Shown here in pieces: positions 25,353 to 34,369 of a stretch of 64,000 bases of DNA. The first letter of the stretch is position 1. The number at the start of each line of letters is the position of its first letter. This stretch comes from Alterisphingorhabdus sp051668705 (lineage in GTDB: Bacteria > Pseudomonadota > Alphaproteobacteria > Sphingomonadales > Sphingomonadaceae). The DNA lies in NCBI RefSeq assembly GCF_051668705.1, contig NZ_CP196351.1, positions 1,736,001 through 1,800,000 of the forward strand, written 5' to 3'. The notes under the pieces were generated by a model that saw only the letters and a list, made by a program, of their open reading frames with translations, searched no databases and was not told where the DNA came from. Both the position numbers and the translations under genes were made by a program.

Positions 25353-27522
25353 CGATGCGGACAGGTCTTTTCAGGCTTAACTTCGGCACACCATCACCAT
25401 GCAGTGCCGCACCGCGACCTGAAAGCGATGGATTGGTCATGAAATAGCGATGCAGGTTAAACGGCTTGTCGCCCGAATGGACCCGTACATATTTGCCATC
25501 GCTGTTAAGCTCCCAGCTTTGTTGATTATCCAGCAGATTGGCGACCAGTACCTGTTGCAAAATCTGATCATGTACCGTCGAATTTTCTATCGGCAACATA
25601 TATTCGACCCGGCGGTCAAAGTTGCGCGGCATCCAGTCTGCGGAGCTGATATAAAGCTGTGCCTGACGGTTCGGCAGCTGCTTGCCGTTACCAAATGCCC
25701 ATATCCGGCTATGTTCGAGGAACCGGCCAATTACAGAGCGCACTCTGATATTATCAGACATGCCGGGGATTTGCGGTTTCAAACAGCATATGCCTCTAAT
25801 GATAAGCTCTATCTGAACACCGGCATTGCTCGCCGTGTAAAGTTTCTCGATAATCATCGGGTCGACCAATGAGTTCATCTTCGCCCATATCGCGCCTGAT
25901 TTGCCCGAACGCGCATTATCGATTTCCTGATCGATCAATTCCATCAAGCGTGCGCGCATATCACGCGGTGACATGGTGAGCAGCTCAAACTTCTCTGGTT
26001 CAACATAGCCAGTAATATAATTGAACAGCTGCGCTGCATCACGGCCAGCGCGCGGGTCAGCAGTGAAGAAGCTAATATCTGTGTAGATTTTGGCCGTTAT
26101 CGGATGGTAATTGCCCGTGCCGAAATGGCAATATGTCCTATATCCCTCTGCCTCACGGCGCACGACCATGGAAATCTTGGCATGGGTTTTCCACTCTATA
26201 AAACCATAAACCACTTGCACACCGGCACGTTCCAGCGCGCTGGCCCAGAGCAGGTTTTGCTCTTCATCAAAGCGGGCTTTCAGTTCAACAACAGCGGTCA
26301 CAGATTTTCCTGCTTCAGCAGCGTCGATCAACGCTTTGATAACGGCAGATTGCTTACCCGCACGGTACAATGTTTGCTTGATAGCGATGACGTCTGGATC
26401 GGCAGCGGCCTGTTGCAGGAATTCGATCACCACCTCAAAACTTTCATAAGGGTGGTGAACCACGATATCCTTGCTGCGAATGGCCGCAAAACAATCCCCA
26501 CCATGATCCCTGATACGTTCGGGAAAACGCGGGGAATAGGCGGGGAATTTTAGATCAGGCCTGTCCTCATCAACAATTTCGCTCAAACTACCTATGCCGA
26601 TAAAGCCGTCAATAATGGACTTGATAGCGCCGGGCGCCAGCAAAACATCGTCAAGGTCGCGGCCAATTACTGGGTCCAGATCGGCAGATACTTCCAACCG
26701 GATAACCTGACCGCGCCGGCGTCTTTTGATCGCGCTGCGGAAATAGCGCACCAGGTCTTCGGCCTCTTCCTCAACCTCAATATCGCTATCGCGGATGATG
26801 CGAAACAGCCCTGCATTGAGCATATCATAGCCGGGAAATAATTTTCCCGAAAAGCCAGTGATAACACTTTCCAGCGAGATATAGATTGCCTCTTCACCCG
26901 GAATACGGATCAAGCGCGGCATTGTTGGCGGCAACATGATCAGCTCGCGCACGGCATGGCCATCAGAGGCGCGGCGCAGATTGATAATCAGGCTGATGCC
27001 CTTATTCGGAATGAAGGGGAATGGATGTGCCGGGTCAAGCGCCTGCGGCGTTAGTACCGGGAAAATCTGTGTGGTGAAATGATTGTCCAGCCATGCAAAA
27101 GCCTCTGCCGACAAGTCATTGACTGTCTTTACGCAGATCCCACTCTCAGAGAGTTTTTCGCGCAATTCTTGCCAGACATTTTGCTGTCCGGCAGTCAGTT
27201 CCGCAACGCGTTTTTCAATCGCCACAAGTTGCTGTAATGGCGTGCGGCCATCTGCTGAACGCTCCTCAACGCCCTGCCCCAATTGGCCGACAAGACCGGC
27301 AACCCGCACCATATAAAACTCGTCCAGATTGTCACCGGATATAGAGAGGAAGCGCAGCCGTTCCAACAAAGGGTGTGCACCATTTTGCGCTTCTTGCAAA
27401 ACACGCTCATTAAAGCCCAGCCAGCTTAGCTCTCTATTATTATAGCGTTTGGACGCTTCTTCATCAAAGCCATCCATCCTGTCTACACCGCCAACAGACG
27501 GAACATTGTCATCGTGAATCAT
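25345..27522 (-). CDS. ppk: Polyphosphate kinase 1
   Basis: PPK1 reversibly polymerises the terminal phosphate of ATP into polyphosphate. The 725-residue protein has the N-terminal domain (YNNRELSWLGFNERVLQEA), the head domain, and two phospholipase-D-like catalytic domains. The autophosphorylated His is in EWKTHAKISMVVRRE, with the second His-containing segment CHFGTGNYHP. It overlaps the HdaA-like gene by 4 bases upstream and ppx by 8 bases downstream. Confidence 0.96.
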   Translation of the reverse strand: MIHDDNVPSVGGVDRMDGFDEEASKRYNNRELSWLGFNERVLQEAQNGAHPLLERLRFLSISGDNLDEFYMVRVAGLVGQLGQGVEERSADGRTPLQQLVAIEKRVAELTAGQQNVWQELREKLSESGICVKTVNDLSAEAFAWLDNHFTTQIFPVLTPQALDPAHPFPFIPNKGISLIINLRRASDGHAVRELIMLPPTMPRLIRIPGEEAIYISLESVITGFSGKLFPGYDMLNAGLFRIIRDSDIEVEEEAEDLVRYFRSAIKRRRRGQVIRLEVSADLDPVIGRDLDDVLLAPGAIKSIIDGFIGIGSLSEIVDEDRPDLKFPAYSPRFPERIRDHGGDCFAAIRSKDIVVHHPYESFEVVIEFLQQAAADPDVIAIKQTLYRAGKQSAVIKALIDAAEAGKSVTAVVELKARFDEEQNLLWASALERAGVQVVYGFIEWKTHAKISMVVRREAEGYRTYCHFGTGNYHPITAKIYTDISFFTADPRAGRDAAQLFNYITGYVEPEKFELLTMSPRDMRARLMELIDQEIDNARSGKSGAIWAKMNSLVDPMIIEKLYTASNAGVQIELIIRGICCLKPQIPGMSDNIRVRSVIGRFLEHSRIWAFGNGKQLPNRQAQLYISSADWMPRNFDRRVEYMLPIENSTVHDQILQQVLVANLLDNQQSWELNSDGKYVRVHSGDKPFNLHRYFMTNPSLSGRGAALHGDGVPKLSLKRPVRIDG

Positions 27523-28127
27523 GCGGCTCCATCCTCATGGTGCGTATATTGATCTATCAATTCGCCGATCACTTTAATGCCAATCGGCTTTTGATTGGCC
27601 AATGCCCAGACATTCAGCGCTTCGACAAGCCACATGATCCCGTCATAGCTGCGCTGGCATCTCATCGTTACAAAATCGGCCATGCGTTCCGTCACACTCA
27701 GCCCGCTTTGATAGCATAATTTCAGGAAAAGCGCGGTGACCATATCCTCATCTGGCGGTGCAATTATTATATTTTGCGATGCCTTAAGGCGCGATTTCAA
27801 ATCGGGCAATTCTATATCATCAAAACCGCAACCAGCGCTGAATGAAAGCAGTATTGGCTGCCCCGATTGCTGCGCACTATTCCACATATGGAAGACATCG
27901 GCTTCATCTTTCTGATCCAGATCATCAACAAAGATGCCGCTGGACATTTGCGTGAAGACATTGCCCATAACTGTCTTGCCGGATTTTTCTGGTCCTTGAA
28001 TAACCGCACTGCGATAGGGCCAATGCTGCCAGTTTTGCAGCATATCAGAAGCCTCTTTATTGCACGGTGTTACAATAAAATCATCAGAAGCCAATTGTGT
28101 AGAAAAAGGGAGCGGGATCTGTCCCAT
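27519..28127 (-). CDS. hdaA: DnaA-related regulatory protein HdaA
   Basis: The 202-residue protein is a short AAA+ protein with a degenerate P-loop (VIQGPEKSGKTVMGNVF), a Walker B-like IFVDDLDQKDE and a C-terminal lid, lacking the DnaA DNA-binding domain. In alphaproteobacteria HdaA works with the DNA clamp to inactivate DnaA-ATP. The N-terminal MGQIPLPFS contains the clamp-binding Q(I/L)PLPF element. It lies 6 bases after the DUF2066 gene and overlaps ppk, an order common in sphingomonads. Confidence 0.88.
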   Translation of the reverse strand: MGQIPLPFSTQLASDDFIVTPCNKEASDMLQNWQHWPYRSAVIQGPEKSGKTVMGNVFTQMSSGIFVDDLDQKDEADVFHMWNSAQQSGQPILLSFSAGCGFDDIELPDLKSRLKASQNIIIAPPDEDMVTALFLKLCYQSGLSVTERMADFVTMRCQRSYDGIMWLVEALNVWALANQKPIGIKVIGELIDQYTHHEDGAA

Positions 28128-28133
28128 ACAGCC

Positions 28134-29390
28134 TTATTGGCCTCCCCCACGTGATATCCGCAGGACATTGCCAGATTGTTGCACTTGCCATCCTCGCGAT
28201 TCCAACGCTGCCTTTAGCTGATCCGCTGAGCCACTAAACGCTACATTCATAACCGAGGTTCCGCCAAGTGCTAGGCTGGACGTGCTGGCCGAGGCAACAC
28301 CTGAAATGCCGCGAACCGAGCCCTCTGCAGATGATACAGCCGCAACGTCCGGCGTAGCATATTGCACACTAAAGCTGTTTACAGATGGCTGGACAGGTGC
28401 CGCTGGCGCATCATCGCCCCCACTGCTGGAGAGATCATCGCCATCATCGGTTTCAATCTCTTCTTCCAGTACTTCTTCTTCCAACTCTTCTTCATCAGTG
28501 CCATCATCGATGATTAGAGATGTGTCAGGACGCAACGCCCCACGCGCAAGAGCTTCACGGTAAATAGCGTCCATACGTTCAACGCCGCTGACCAGCATTT
28601 CATCAAGCGCTTCACCATTCGCAGCAGTCAGTTCAAAACTGCCAAGTTTCTTGCGATCCGGCCCAAACATTGCCGTGAAATAACCACGCACAGGACCATT
28701 AGGATACTGCCGCTGTAAACGCACAATCGGCACCAGCACATCAGCCGCGCCGAAATTGTCCAGAATAAGCCGCCACCAATTGCGATCACGCCGTCCGGTC
28801 TGACCAGCGGTGAGCAATAATGATTCAGAGCCTGCACCGCTTGGGCGGACATAATCAATGCTGCTATCTGCTGTGCGGAAATTGGCCCATGCTCTTTGCC
28901 ATGGTGTCCGGCTTTCAAAGACCTGCTCACTGCCGCCGCTAATAAATACGGGGATCACCAGCATGGGTGCAGAGCGCAAACGCACGCCGCGTATTCCCAA
29001 AATTTGGCCTGTCCGCGCACGGTCAAACAAAATACCCAATGTCGCCACATAACGACGCGGACCGATTTGCTCTTGCTCGATCACAACACCGGATACAATA
29101 TTGTTCAACCGGCTATCGCTCAGCGCCGGGGCTGCACCATTGCGATTTGTGGAGCGCCACAATTCGGCCCAACCGCGCCTTTGTGCCAGTTGCCAGCCTT
29201 TGCGCCGTGCTTCTTCAGCGCTCGCTCCAGTAATATTAACTTTGATACCCGAAACTTCAAAATCGCCGCTGCTGTTAATAGGGCTGATGCCGCGTTCGCT
29301 CTCAATCTGGGAATAGCCTGAACCAGACAAGCCAAGCATGGCCGCCAAGGCGACAATCATGGCAATTGGGTAAAGAGTATTACGAATCAT
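28134..29390 (-). CDS. DUF2066 domain-containing exported protein
   Basis: From ATG 29390 the protein has 418 residues, with a signal peptide (YPIAMIVALAAMLGLSGSGYSQ) and a DUF2066 region (about 30-280; EARRKGWQLAQRRGWAELWR). A low-complexity acidic hinge rich in Glu, Asp and Gly (about 305-345) leads to a small C-terminal domain. AGGA lies 5 bases upstream of 29390; the adjacent ATG at 29393 is an alternative. The function is unknown. Its constant position before hdaA-ppk suggests co-transcription. Confidence 0.8.
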   Translation of the reverse strand: MIRNTLYPIAMIVALAAMLGLSGSGYSQIESERGISPINSSGDFEVSGIKVNITGASAEEARRKGWQLAQRRGWAELWRSTNRNGAAPALSDSRLNNIVSGVVIEQEQIGPRRYVATLGILFDRARTGQILGIRGVRLRSAPMLVIPVFISGGSEQVFESRTPWQRAWANFRTADSSIDYVRPSGAGSESLLLTAGQTGRRDRNWWRLILDNFGAADVLVPIVRLQRQYPNGPVRGYFTAMFGPDRKKLGSFELTAANGEALDEMLVSGVERMDAIYREALARGALRPDTSLIIDDGTDEEELEEEVLEEEIETDDGDDLSSSGGDDAPAAPVQPSVNSFSVQYATPDVAAVSSAEGSVRGISGVASASTSSLALGGTSVMNVAFSGSADQLKAALESRGWQVQQSGNVLRISRGGGQ

Positions 29391-29503
29391 CATATTCCTG
29401 TCGCCAGCTTTCGCGCAAATTACAGCATTTTTCCACCGGGAAAACACAATAGCATGCCAATAGCCGTTGGTTTATCGTGATAAAAGCGTTAGGCGCAGAA
29501 ACC

Positions 29504-30619
29504 ATGAACAGCAAGAGCGATAGCGATCAACCTGCAAATCCATATAGCTATGAAGCGGCAGGTGTTTCCATTGAACGGGGCAATGCACTGGTCCGCGCGA
29601 TTGGGCCATTGGCCCGCTCGACCGCGCGTGCAGGGGCAGATGCTGACTTAGGCGGCTTTGGCGGGCTGTTTGATCTTAAAGCAGCTGGCTTTACTGACCC
29701 CATTTTGGTGGCCGCTAATGATGGTGTTGGCACGAAAGTAAAATTGGCTATCGAACATAATCGTCATGCTGGGATCGGCATCGACTTAGTGGCCATGTGC
29801 GTCAATGATCTGATCGTTCAGGGTGCGGAGCCATTATTCTTTCTCGATTATTTCGCCAGCGCCAAACTTGACAATGCTGTGGCAGAGCAAGTTGTCGCTA
29901 GCATTGCAGAAGGGTGCAAACAGGCAGGCTGCGCCCTAATAGGCGGCGAAACGGCTGAGATGCCCGGAATGTATGCCGATGGTGATTATGATCTTGCAGG
30001 TTTTTGCGTTGGCGCAGCAGAACGCGGTTCGCTTATCAACGGGTCAACCATTGCTCCGGGCGATGTAATTTTGGGATTGTCCTCATCCGGCATTCATTCC
30101 AACGGCTTTTCTCTGGTCCGCAAACTGGCAGAGGATAAGGGGTGGAAACTGCAACGCCCTGCCCTGTTTGACCATGAGAAATTGCTGATCGATGCCTTAT
30201 TAGAGCCGACACGCATCTATGTAGCATCATTAATGCCGCTCTTGCGCGGTGGTAGCATCAAGGGTCTGGCCCATATTACTGGCGGCGGCTTGCTGGAGAA
30301 TATTCCGCGCATATTGCCTGATAATGTGCATGCACAGGTTGATGCCGATAGCTGGTCATTGCCGCGCCTCATGGCATTTTTGCAGGCAGAGGGTCAGATT
30401 GAACCCATGGAAATGGCCCGCACGTTCAATTGCGGCATCGGCATGGCCATTGTCGTCGCGCCCGATAATGCGGCTGCGACCATAGCTTCTCTGCAAGAGG
30501 TTGGCGAAACCGTCCATCAAATCGGTGTGATTGAAGAAGGCGCAAAAGGGTGCACTGTTAGCAGCGCCTCCGGCAGTTGGAGCGCCCGTGAACCATGGAG
30601 CAGCACGCATAATGGCTAA
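29504..30619 (+). CDS. purM: Phosphoribosylformylglycinamidine cyclo-ligase
   Basis: PurM closes the imidazole ring in purine synthesis (FGAM to AIR). From ATG 29504 the protein has 371 residues. The family motifs are present: SYEAAGVSIERGNALV at the N terminus, ILVAANDGVGTKVKLA, GGETAEMPGMYADGDYDLAG and GLSSSGIHSNGFSLVRK. A GTG 27 bases upstream could also start it. It is divergent from the DUF2066 gene and overlaps purN by 8 bases. Confidence 0.95.
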   Translation: MNSKSDSDQPANPYSYEAAGVSIERGNALVRAIGPLARSTARAGADADLGGFGGLFDLKAAGFTDPILVAANDGVGTKVKLAIEHNRHAGIGIDLVAMCVNDLIVQGAEPLFFLDYFASAKLDNAVAEQVVASIAEGCKQAGCALIGGETAEMPGMYADGDYDLAGFCVGAAERGSLINGSTIAPGDVILGLSSSGIHSNGFSLVRKLAEDKGWKLQRPALFDHEKLLIDALLEPTRIYVASLMPLLRGGSIKGLAHITGGGLLENIPRILPDNVHAQVDADSWSLPRLMAFLQAEGQIEPMEMARTFNCGIGMAIVVAPDNAAATIASLQEVGETVHQIGVIEEGAKGCTVSSASGSWSAREPWSSTHNG

Positions 30620-31574
30620 AGCCCGTGTTGCTGTCATGATCTCCGGAGCGGGCAGCAACATGGCCGCCCTTTTGTTCGCGTCAAAACGTGAAGATTGCCC
30701 CTATGAAATTGTGCTGGTGGCCAGCAACAACCCTGATGCGCCGGGGCTTAATATTGCTGCGGCAGAAGGCATAGCAACCTTCGCCCGGTCCCACAAAAAT
30801 ATGCCGCGTGAAGACCATGATGCGCTGATGCATGCAGCATTGGTTGACGCAAAGACAGACTATGTTGCGCTGGCTGGCTATATGCGCGTCTTGAGCGACG
30901 AATTTGTGAACAAATGGCAGGACCGGATGCTGAATATCCACCCCAGCCTTTTGCCCAAATATAAAGGGCTGAATACGCACCAACGCGCCATAGATGCGGG
31001 TGATAGCCATGGCGGGGCTTCGGTACATCTGGTCACGCCTGAATTGGACGATGGGCCGGTCTTGGGGCAGATAAAGGTCGCCATATTGCCCAGTGACAAT
31101 GCCGCAGCATTAGAAAGCCGCGTGCGCTATGCAGAGCACCAGCTTTACCCGCACATATTGGCCGAATATACAGGCCGCGAACACGATGCAGATTGGCTGC
31201 TACAAAAAGCCGATAGCCTCGCGCTTGCTCTGCCGCAAACCCATGCACGGCCAAGCCATGGTTCGCCGGGCTGGCGCGTTGGCAGTGAAAAAACAGGCAA
31301 ATATTTTGCGCATTTCAGCACGCAGCATCATGGCAGCGATGCCATTGGCATCTTGGTCAAGACTAGCGGACCCGATGAGCTGGAAACATTGTGCGAAGAG
31401 CAGCCGGACATTTATTGGAAACCCGCTTATTACGGCGCATCAGGCTGGATAGGCCTGCGCCTAAACCGCAGCGGCGTTGATTGGGACCATGTCAGCGAAT
31501 GGCTGGAGCGCAGCTGGCGCAGCGTCGCACCCAAAAGCCTAACCAAGCTAATGGATGCAGCGGACGCTTTCTAA
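30612..31574 (+). CDS. purN: Phosphoribosylglycinamide formyltransferase fused to a YjbR/MmcQ-like domain
   Basis: The first 205 residues are PurN: VAVMISGAGSNMAALLFAS, the catalytic Asn-His segment MLNIHPSLLPKYKG and the Asp in TPELDDGPVLGQ. PurN transfers a formyl group from 10-formyl-THF to GAR. PurN is normally about 190-220 residues, but this protein has 320. Residues about 206-320 (HGSPGWRVGSEKTGKYFAHF; EEQPDIYWKPAYYGASGWIG; SWRSVAPKSLTKL) match a YjbR/MmcQ (CyaY-like fold) domain. The reading frame is continuous. ATG 30612 sits inside the purM stop. A terminator follows. Confidence 0.9.
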   Translation: MAKARVAVMISGAGSNMAALLFASKREDCPYEIVLVASNNPDAPGLNIAAAEGIATFARSHKNMPREDHDALMHAALVDAKTDYVALAGYMRVLSDEFVNKWQDRMLNIHPSLLPKYKGLNTHQRAIDAGDSHGGASVHLVTPELDDGPVLGQIKVAILPSDNAAALESRVRYAEHQLYPHILAEYTGREHDADWLLQKADSLALALPQTHARPSHGSPGWRVGSEKTGKYFAHFSTQHHGSDAIGILVKTSGPDELETLCEEQPDIYWKPAYYGASGWIGLRLNRSGVDWDHVSEWLERSWRSVAPKSLTKLMDAADAF

Positions 31575-31577
31575 AAC

Positions 31578-31612
31578 AAAAAAGGCGCCCGTTTGCACGA
31601 GACGCCCTTTTT
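31578..31612. terminator. Bidirectional terminator between purN and ndk
   Basis: AAAAAAGGCG pairs with CGCCCTTTTT around a GC-rich loop, with one A-C mismatch. The flanking A- and T-runs give both strands a U-tract, fitting a shared terminator for convergent purMN and ndk. Confidence 0.75.
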
Positions 31613-31637
31613 GAAAGAATTTAATGAACCGCTGAAA

Positions 31638-32060
31638 CTAGCCAACAATCTCATCATTATTGAAGAAAAATGCGATTTCTATTGCCGCATTTTCCTCACT
31701 GTCTGAACCATGCACGGTGTTTTCACCAATGGACAGAGCGTGTGTTTTGCGGATGGTGCCTTCATCGGCATCCGCTGGATTGGTTGCGCCCATGATATCA
31801 CGGTTGCGGGTCACAGCGTCTTCGCCTTCAAGCACTTGGACAACAACAGGCTCGCTCATCATAAAATCAACAAGCTCACCGAAAAAGGGGCGCTCTTTAT
31901 GCACTGCGTAAAAGCCTTCGGCTTGTTCACGGCTCATATGAATACGCTTTGATGCAACAACGCGCAGGCCAGCTTCTTCCAGCATCTGTGTGACAGCGCC
32001 GGTCAGGTTGCGACGGGTAGCATCAGGTTTAATGATCGAAAATGTGCGGGTTAGTGCCAT
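31638..32060 (-). CDS. ndk: Nucleoside diphosphate kinase
   Basis: The 140-residue enzyme transfers phosphate from ATP to nucleoside diphosphates. It begins MALTRTFSIIKPDATRRN and has the catalytic His in ENTVHGSDSEENA (about 117). GGAG 8 bases before the ATG supports the start. It is convergent with purN and transcribed alone. Confidence 0.96.
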   Translation of the reverse strand: MALTRTFSIIKPDATRRNLTGAVTQMLEEAGLRVVASKRIHMSREQAEGFYAVHKERPFFGELVDFMMSEPVVVQVLEGEDAVTRNRDIMGATNPADADEGTIRKTHALSIGENTVHGSDSEENAAIEIAFFFNNDEIVG

Positions 32061-32215
32061 TGGGGATACTCCAGAATATATTTGATTTCGCGCGGGCCTT
32101 TACCGCTGCTTGAGCGCGTACGCAAGCCGCAAAATATCGCGCTAAATCTAACAGGCTGATTTTACTACGCAGACAGCCATTATATTAGGCCTTAGCAATA
32201 AGCATTGCAGCGGTG

Positions 32216-32680
32216 CTAGCCTGCCTCAATCCACCGCCGACCTTCCTGACGCCAATAGTGGCGCGTGATGCCATCCTGATCTTTTAGAGATTTCCAGCTT
32301 TGCCGGGCTTCATCAATATGGTCCGGCGCAAATAGATAGAAAATACGTTCCAGCCTATAAGCGCCCTGCAGCATATCAGGGCGCCATTTGCTATCGGCAA
32401 TGACCAGAAATTGTGCCCCATTGGCAAAAGCCTGCGGCGCATCTGGCGCATCGGGAAAGAGCAATATTGGCTGGCGGGCATCATTGTCTCCGCCAGCAAT
32501 ATCATGAGCCAGAAAACTTTCCGCCTTGCGCGTCCATAGCTGGTCAGAAATATTGTCCCTGAGCAGCTCTTCGCTCGCAATAACGGCCAGCCTATTGCCT
32601 GCCTCCAACGTTTTTTCCGCCAGAACAGGCAACAGTTTTTCCGCTGGATCGCGCGTCAACTGATAGAAATCGACCCGCAT
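32216..32680 (-). CDS. holC: DNA polymerase III subunit chi
   Basis: The 154-residue protein matches HolC: MRVDFYQLTRDPAEKLLP, then LAEKTLEAGNRLAVIA, LWTRKAESFLAHD and a C-terminal RSWKSLKDQD-type helix (ARQSWKSLKDQDGITRHYW). Chi links the clamp loader to single-strand binding protein. It starts 9 bases after pepA on the same strand, a constant proteobacterial pairing. Confidence 0.92.
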   Translation of the reverse strand: MRVDFYQLTRDPAEKLLPVLAEKTLEAGNRLAVIASEELLRDNISDQLWTRKAESFLAHDIAGGDNDARQPILLFPDAPDAPQAFANGAQFLVIADSKWRPDMLQGAYRLERIFYLFAPDHIDEARQSWKSLKDQDGITRHYWRQEGRRWIEAG

Positions 32681-32689
32681 GAGAACAAA

Positions 32690-34171
32690 TCAATCCTGTT
32701 CAAAATGCGTGGCGACCAACCTGTTCAGCAAGCGCACGCCATAGCCGGTGGCACCCTTGCCCCAAACATGGCCTGGCTTATCCGCCCAGACCATACCTGC
32801 AATATCGAGGTGCGCCCATTTAACGTCTTTTTGGATGAACCGCTGCAAAAACTGTCCCGCAGTAATCGAACCAGCCTGACGCGGCCCAGAATTTTTAATA
32901 TCTGCAATGGGGGAATCAATCAGCTTGTCATAATGCGCGCCCAGCGGCATCCGCCACAATGGATCACCTTCTTCTGCACCAGCGTCCGTCAGCATAGTGG
33001 ACAACCCGTCATCGTTGCTGAACAACCCACCATGCTCATGGCCAAGCGCCACGATCATCGCGCCTGTTAAAGTTGCCAGATTGACAACATATTCCGGCTT
33101 ATATTCCTCTTGTGCCCAGTGCAGCGCATCACATAGCACCAGCCGCCCTTCTGCATCGGTATTGATGACTTCAACCGTCTGGCCGGACATAGTGGTCACA
33201 ACATCGCCTGGACGCTGCGCATTGCCATCAGGCATATTTTCGACCAGCCCGCAAATGCCAATCACATCGGCTTTCGCCTTACGCCCTGCAAGCGCCTTCA
33301 TCGCGCCGGCAACCGCGCCTGCGCCGCCCATATCCCATTTCATAGCTTCCATACCAGCCGCAGGTTTGATGGAAATTCCGCCTGTATCAAAGGTAACACC
33401 CTTACCAACCAGAACCAGCGGGCGGCCATTATCATTCTCAGCGCCTTTCCAGCGCATCACCAGCAGACGCGGCGGCCGAACGGAACCCTGAGCCACACCC
33501 AAAAGAGCACCCATGCCCAATTTCGTCATCTCGTCCTCGTCTAATACGGTAATTTCCACGCCTAATTCTGCCAAATGCGCGCACCGATCGACAAATGATT
33601 CTGGGTAAATGATATTGGCTGGCTCAGCGACCAATTCGCGCGTCAGGAATACGCCTTGTGCAATCGCATGAGCTTCATCCCAAAGCGGTGCCAGATCAGC
33701 ACCTCCGCCCGACAGCGAAATAGTCGTAAGGCTTGGCAATGCTTCTTTCGGTTTTGTCGTATGATATCGATCCATCCGCCAGCTGCGCAAATAGGCACCG
33801 GTCAATAGACTTGCCAAGGCCGCGTCATCCAGCTTGGTCGGTGAAGTATCTGCCACAATGCGAATATCAGTAACACCGGATGTCAGATATTTTGCAGTAA
33901 GCGCCGCACCGGCTTTTTCCAGTTTCAACTTTGTGCGCTTCTCTCCGCCTATGCCAAGCAGAATGACACGATGGGCTTCGCCCTCACCAGCACCATCAAC
34001 AAAAGTTTCAAACACATCACCTGGATTGCCACGAAAACGCGATTGTGCAGCAGCTGCCAAAACAGTGTGTGCAGGAAAGTCGCCCAAATTGCTGACGCCC
34101 ATATCGGATGGCGACAATAAGAAGCAGGTGACAGAAGGGGCAGTTTGTTCAGGGTTTATGGAAATTTGCAT
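32690..34171 (-). CDS. pepA: Leucyl aminopeptidase (M17)
   Basis: PepA removes N-terminal residues from peptides using two metal ions. From ATG 34171 (GGAGA upstream) the protein has 493 residues. Metal and active-site motifs are GKGVTFDTGGISIKPAAGM, KWDMGGAGAVAGAM and the signature VEVINTDAEGRLVLCDALHW. A GTG 18 bases upstream is an alternative. The start region is divergent from lptD. Confidence 0.95.
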   Translation of the reverse strand: MQISINPEQTAPSVTCFLLSPSDMGVSNLGDFPAHTVLAAAAQSRFRGNPGDVFETFVDGAGEGEAHRVILLGIGGEKRTKLKLEKAGAALTAKYLTSGVTDIRIVADTSPTKLDDAALASLLTGAYLRSWRMDRYHTTKPKEALPSLTTISLSGGGADLAPLWDEAHAIAQGVFLTRELVAEPANIIYPESFVDRCAHLAELGVEITVLDEDEMTKLGMGALLGVAQGSVRPPRLLVMRWKGAENDNGRPLVLVGKGVTFDTGGISIKPAAGMEAMKWDMGGAGAVAGAMKALAGRKAKADVIGICGLVENMPDGNAQRPGDVVTTMSGQTVEVINTDAEGRLVLCDALHWAQEEYKPEYVVNLATLTGAMIVALGHEHGGLFSNDDGLSTMLTDAGAEEGDPLWRMPLGAHYDKLIDSPIADIKNSGPRQAGSITAGQFLQRFIQKDVKWAHLDIAGMVWADKPGHVWGKGATGYGVRLLNRLVATHFEQD

Positions 34172-34369
34172 GACATTTTCTCCGGTCACAAAATAGATAG
34201 TATCTGGGCACTTGCTTGGCGATATTGGGTTATCAACTCGCTAGGCAGGGAATATGGGAACGAATCTCAAAATTTCACTGTCCGACTATCCCGCTTTCAT
34301 GTCTCTGTCCAATTTTTCACTCTTTGCCTTTTGCGAACATTGTGCAAGAGACGGTCGAAAGGCAGATAT

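Noticed and set aside
34145..34369. N-terminal extension of lptD
   Set aside because: It crosses the divergent promoter region with pepA and would place 75 non-conserved residues before the signal peptide.
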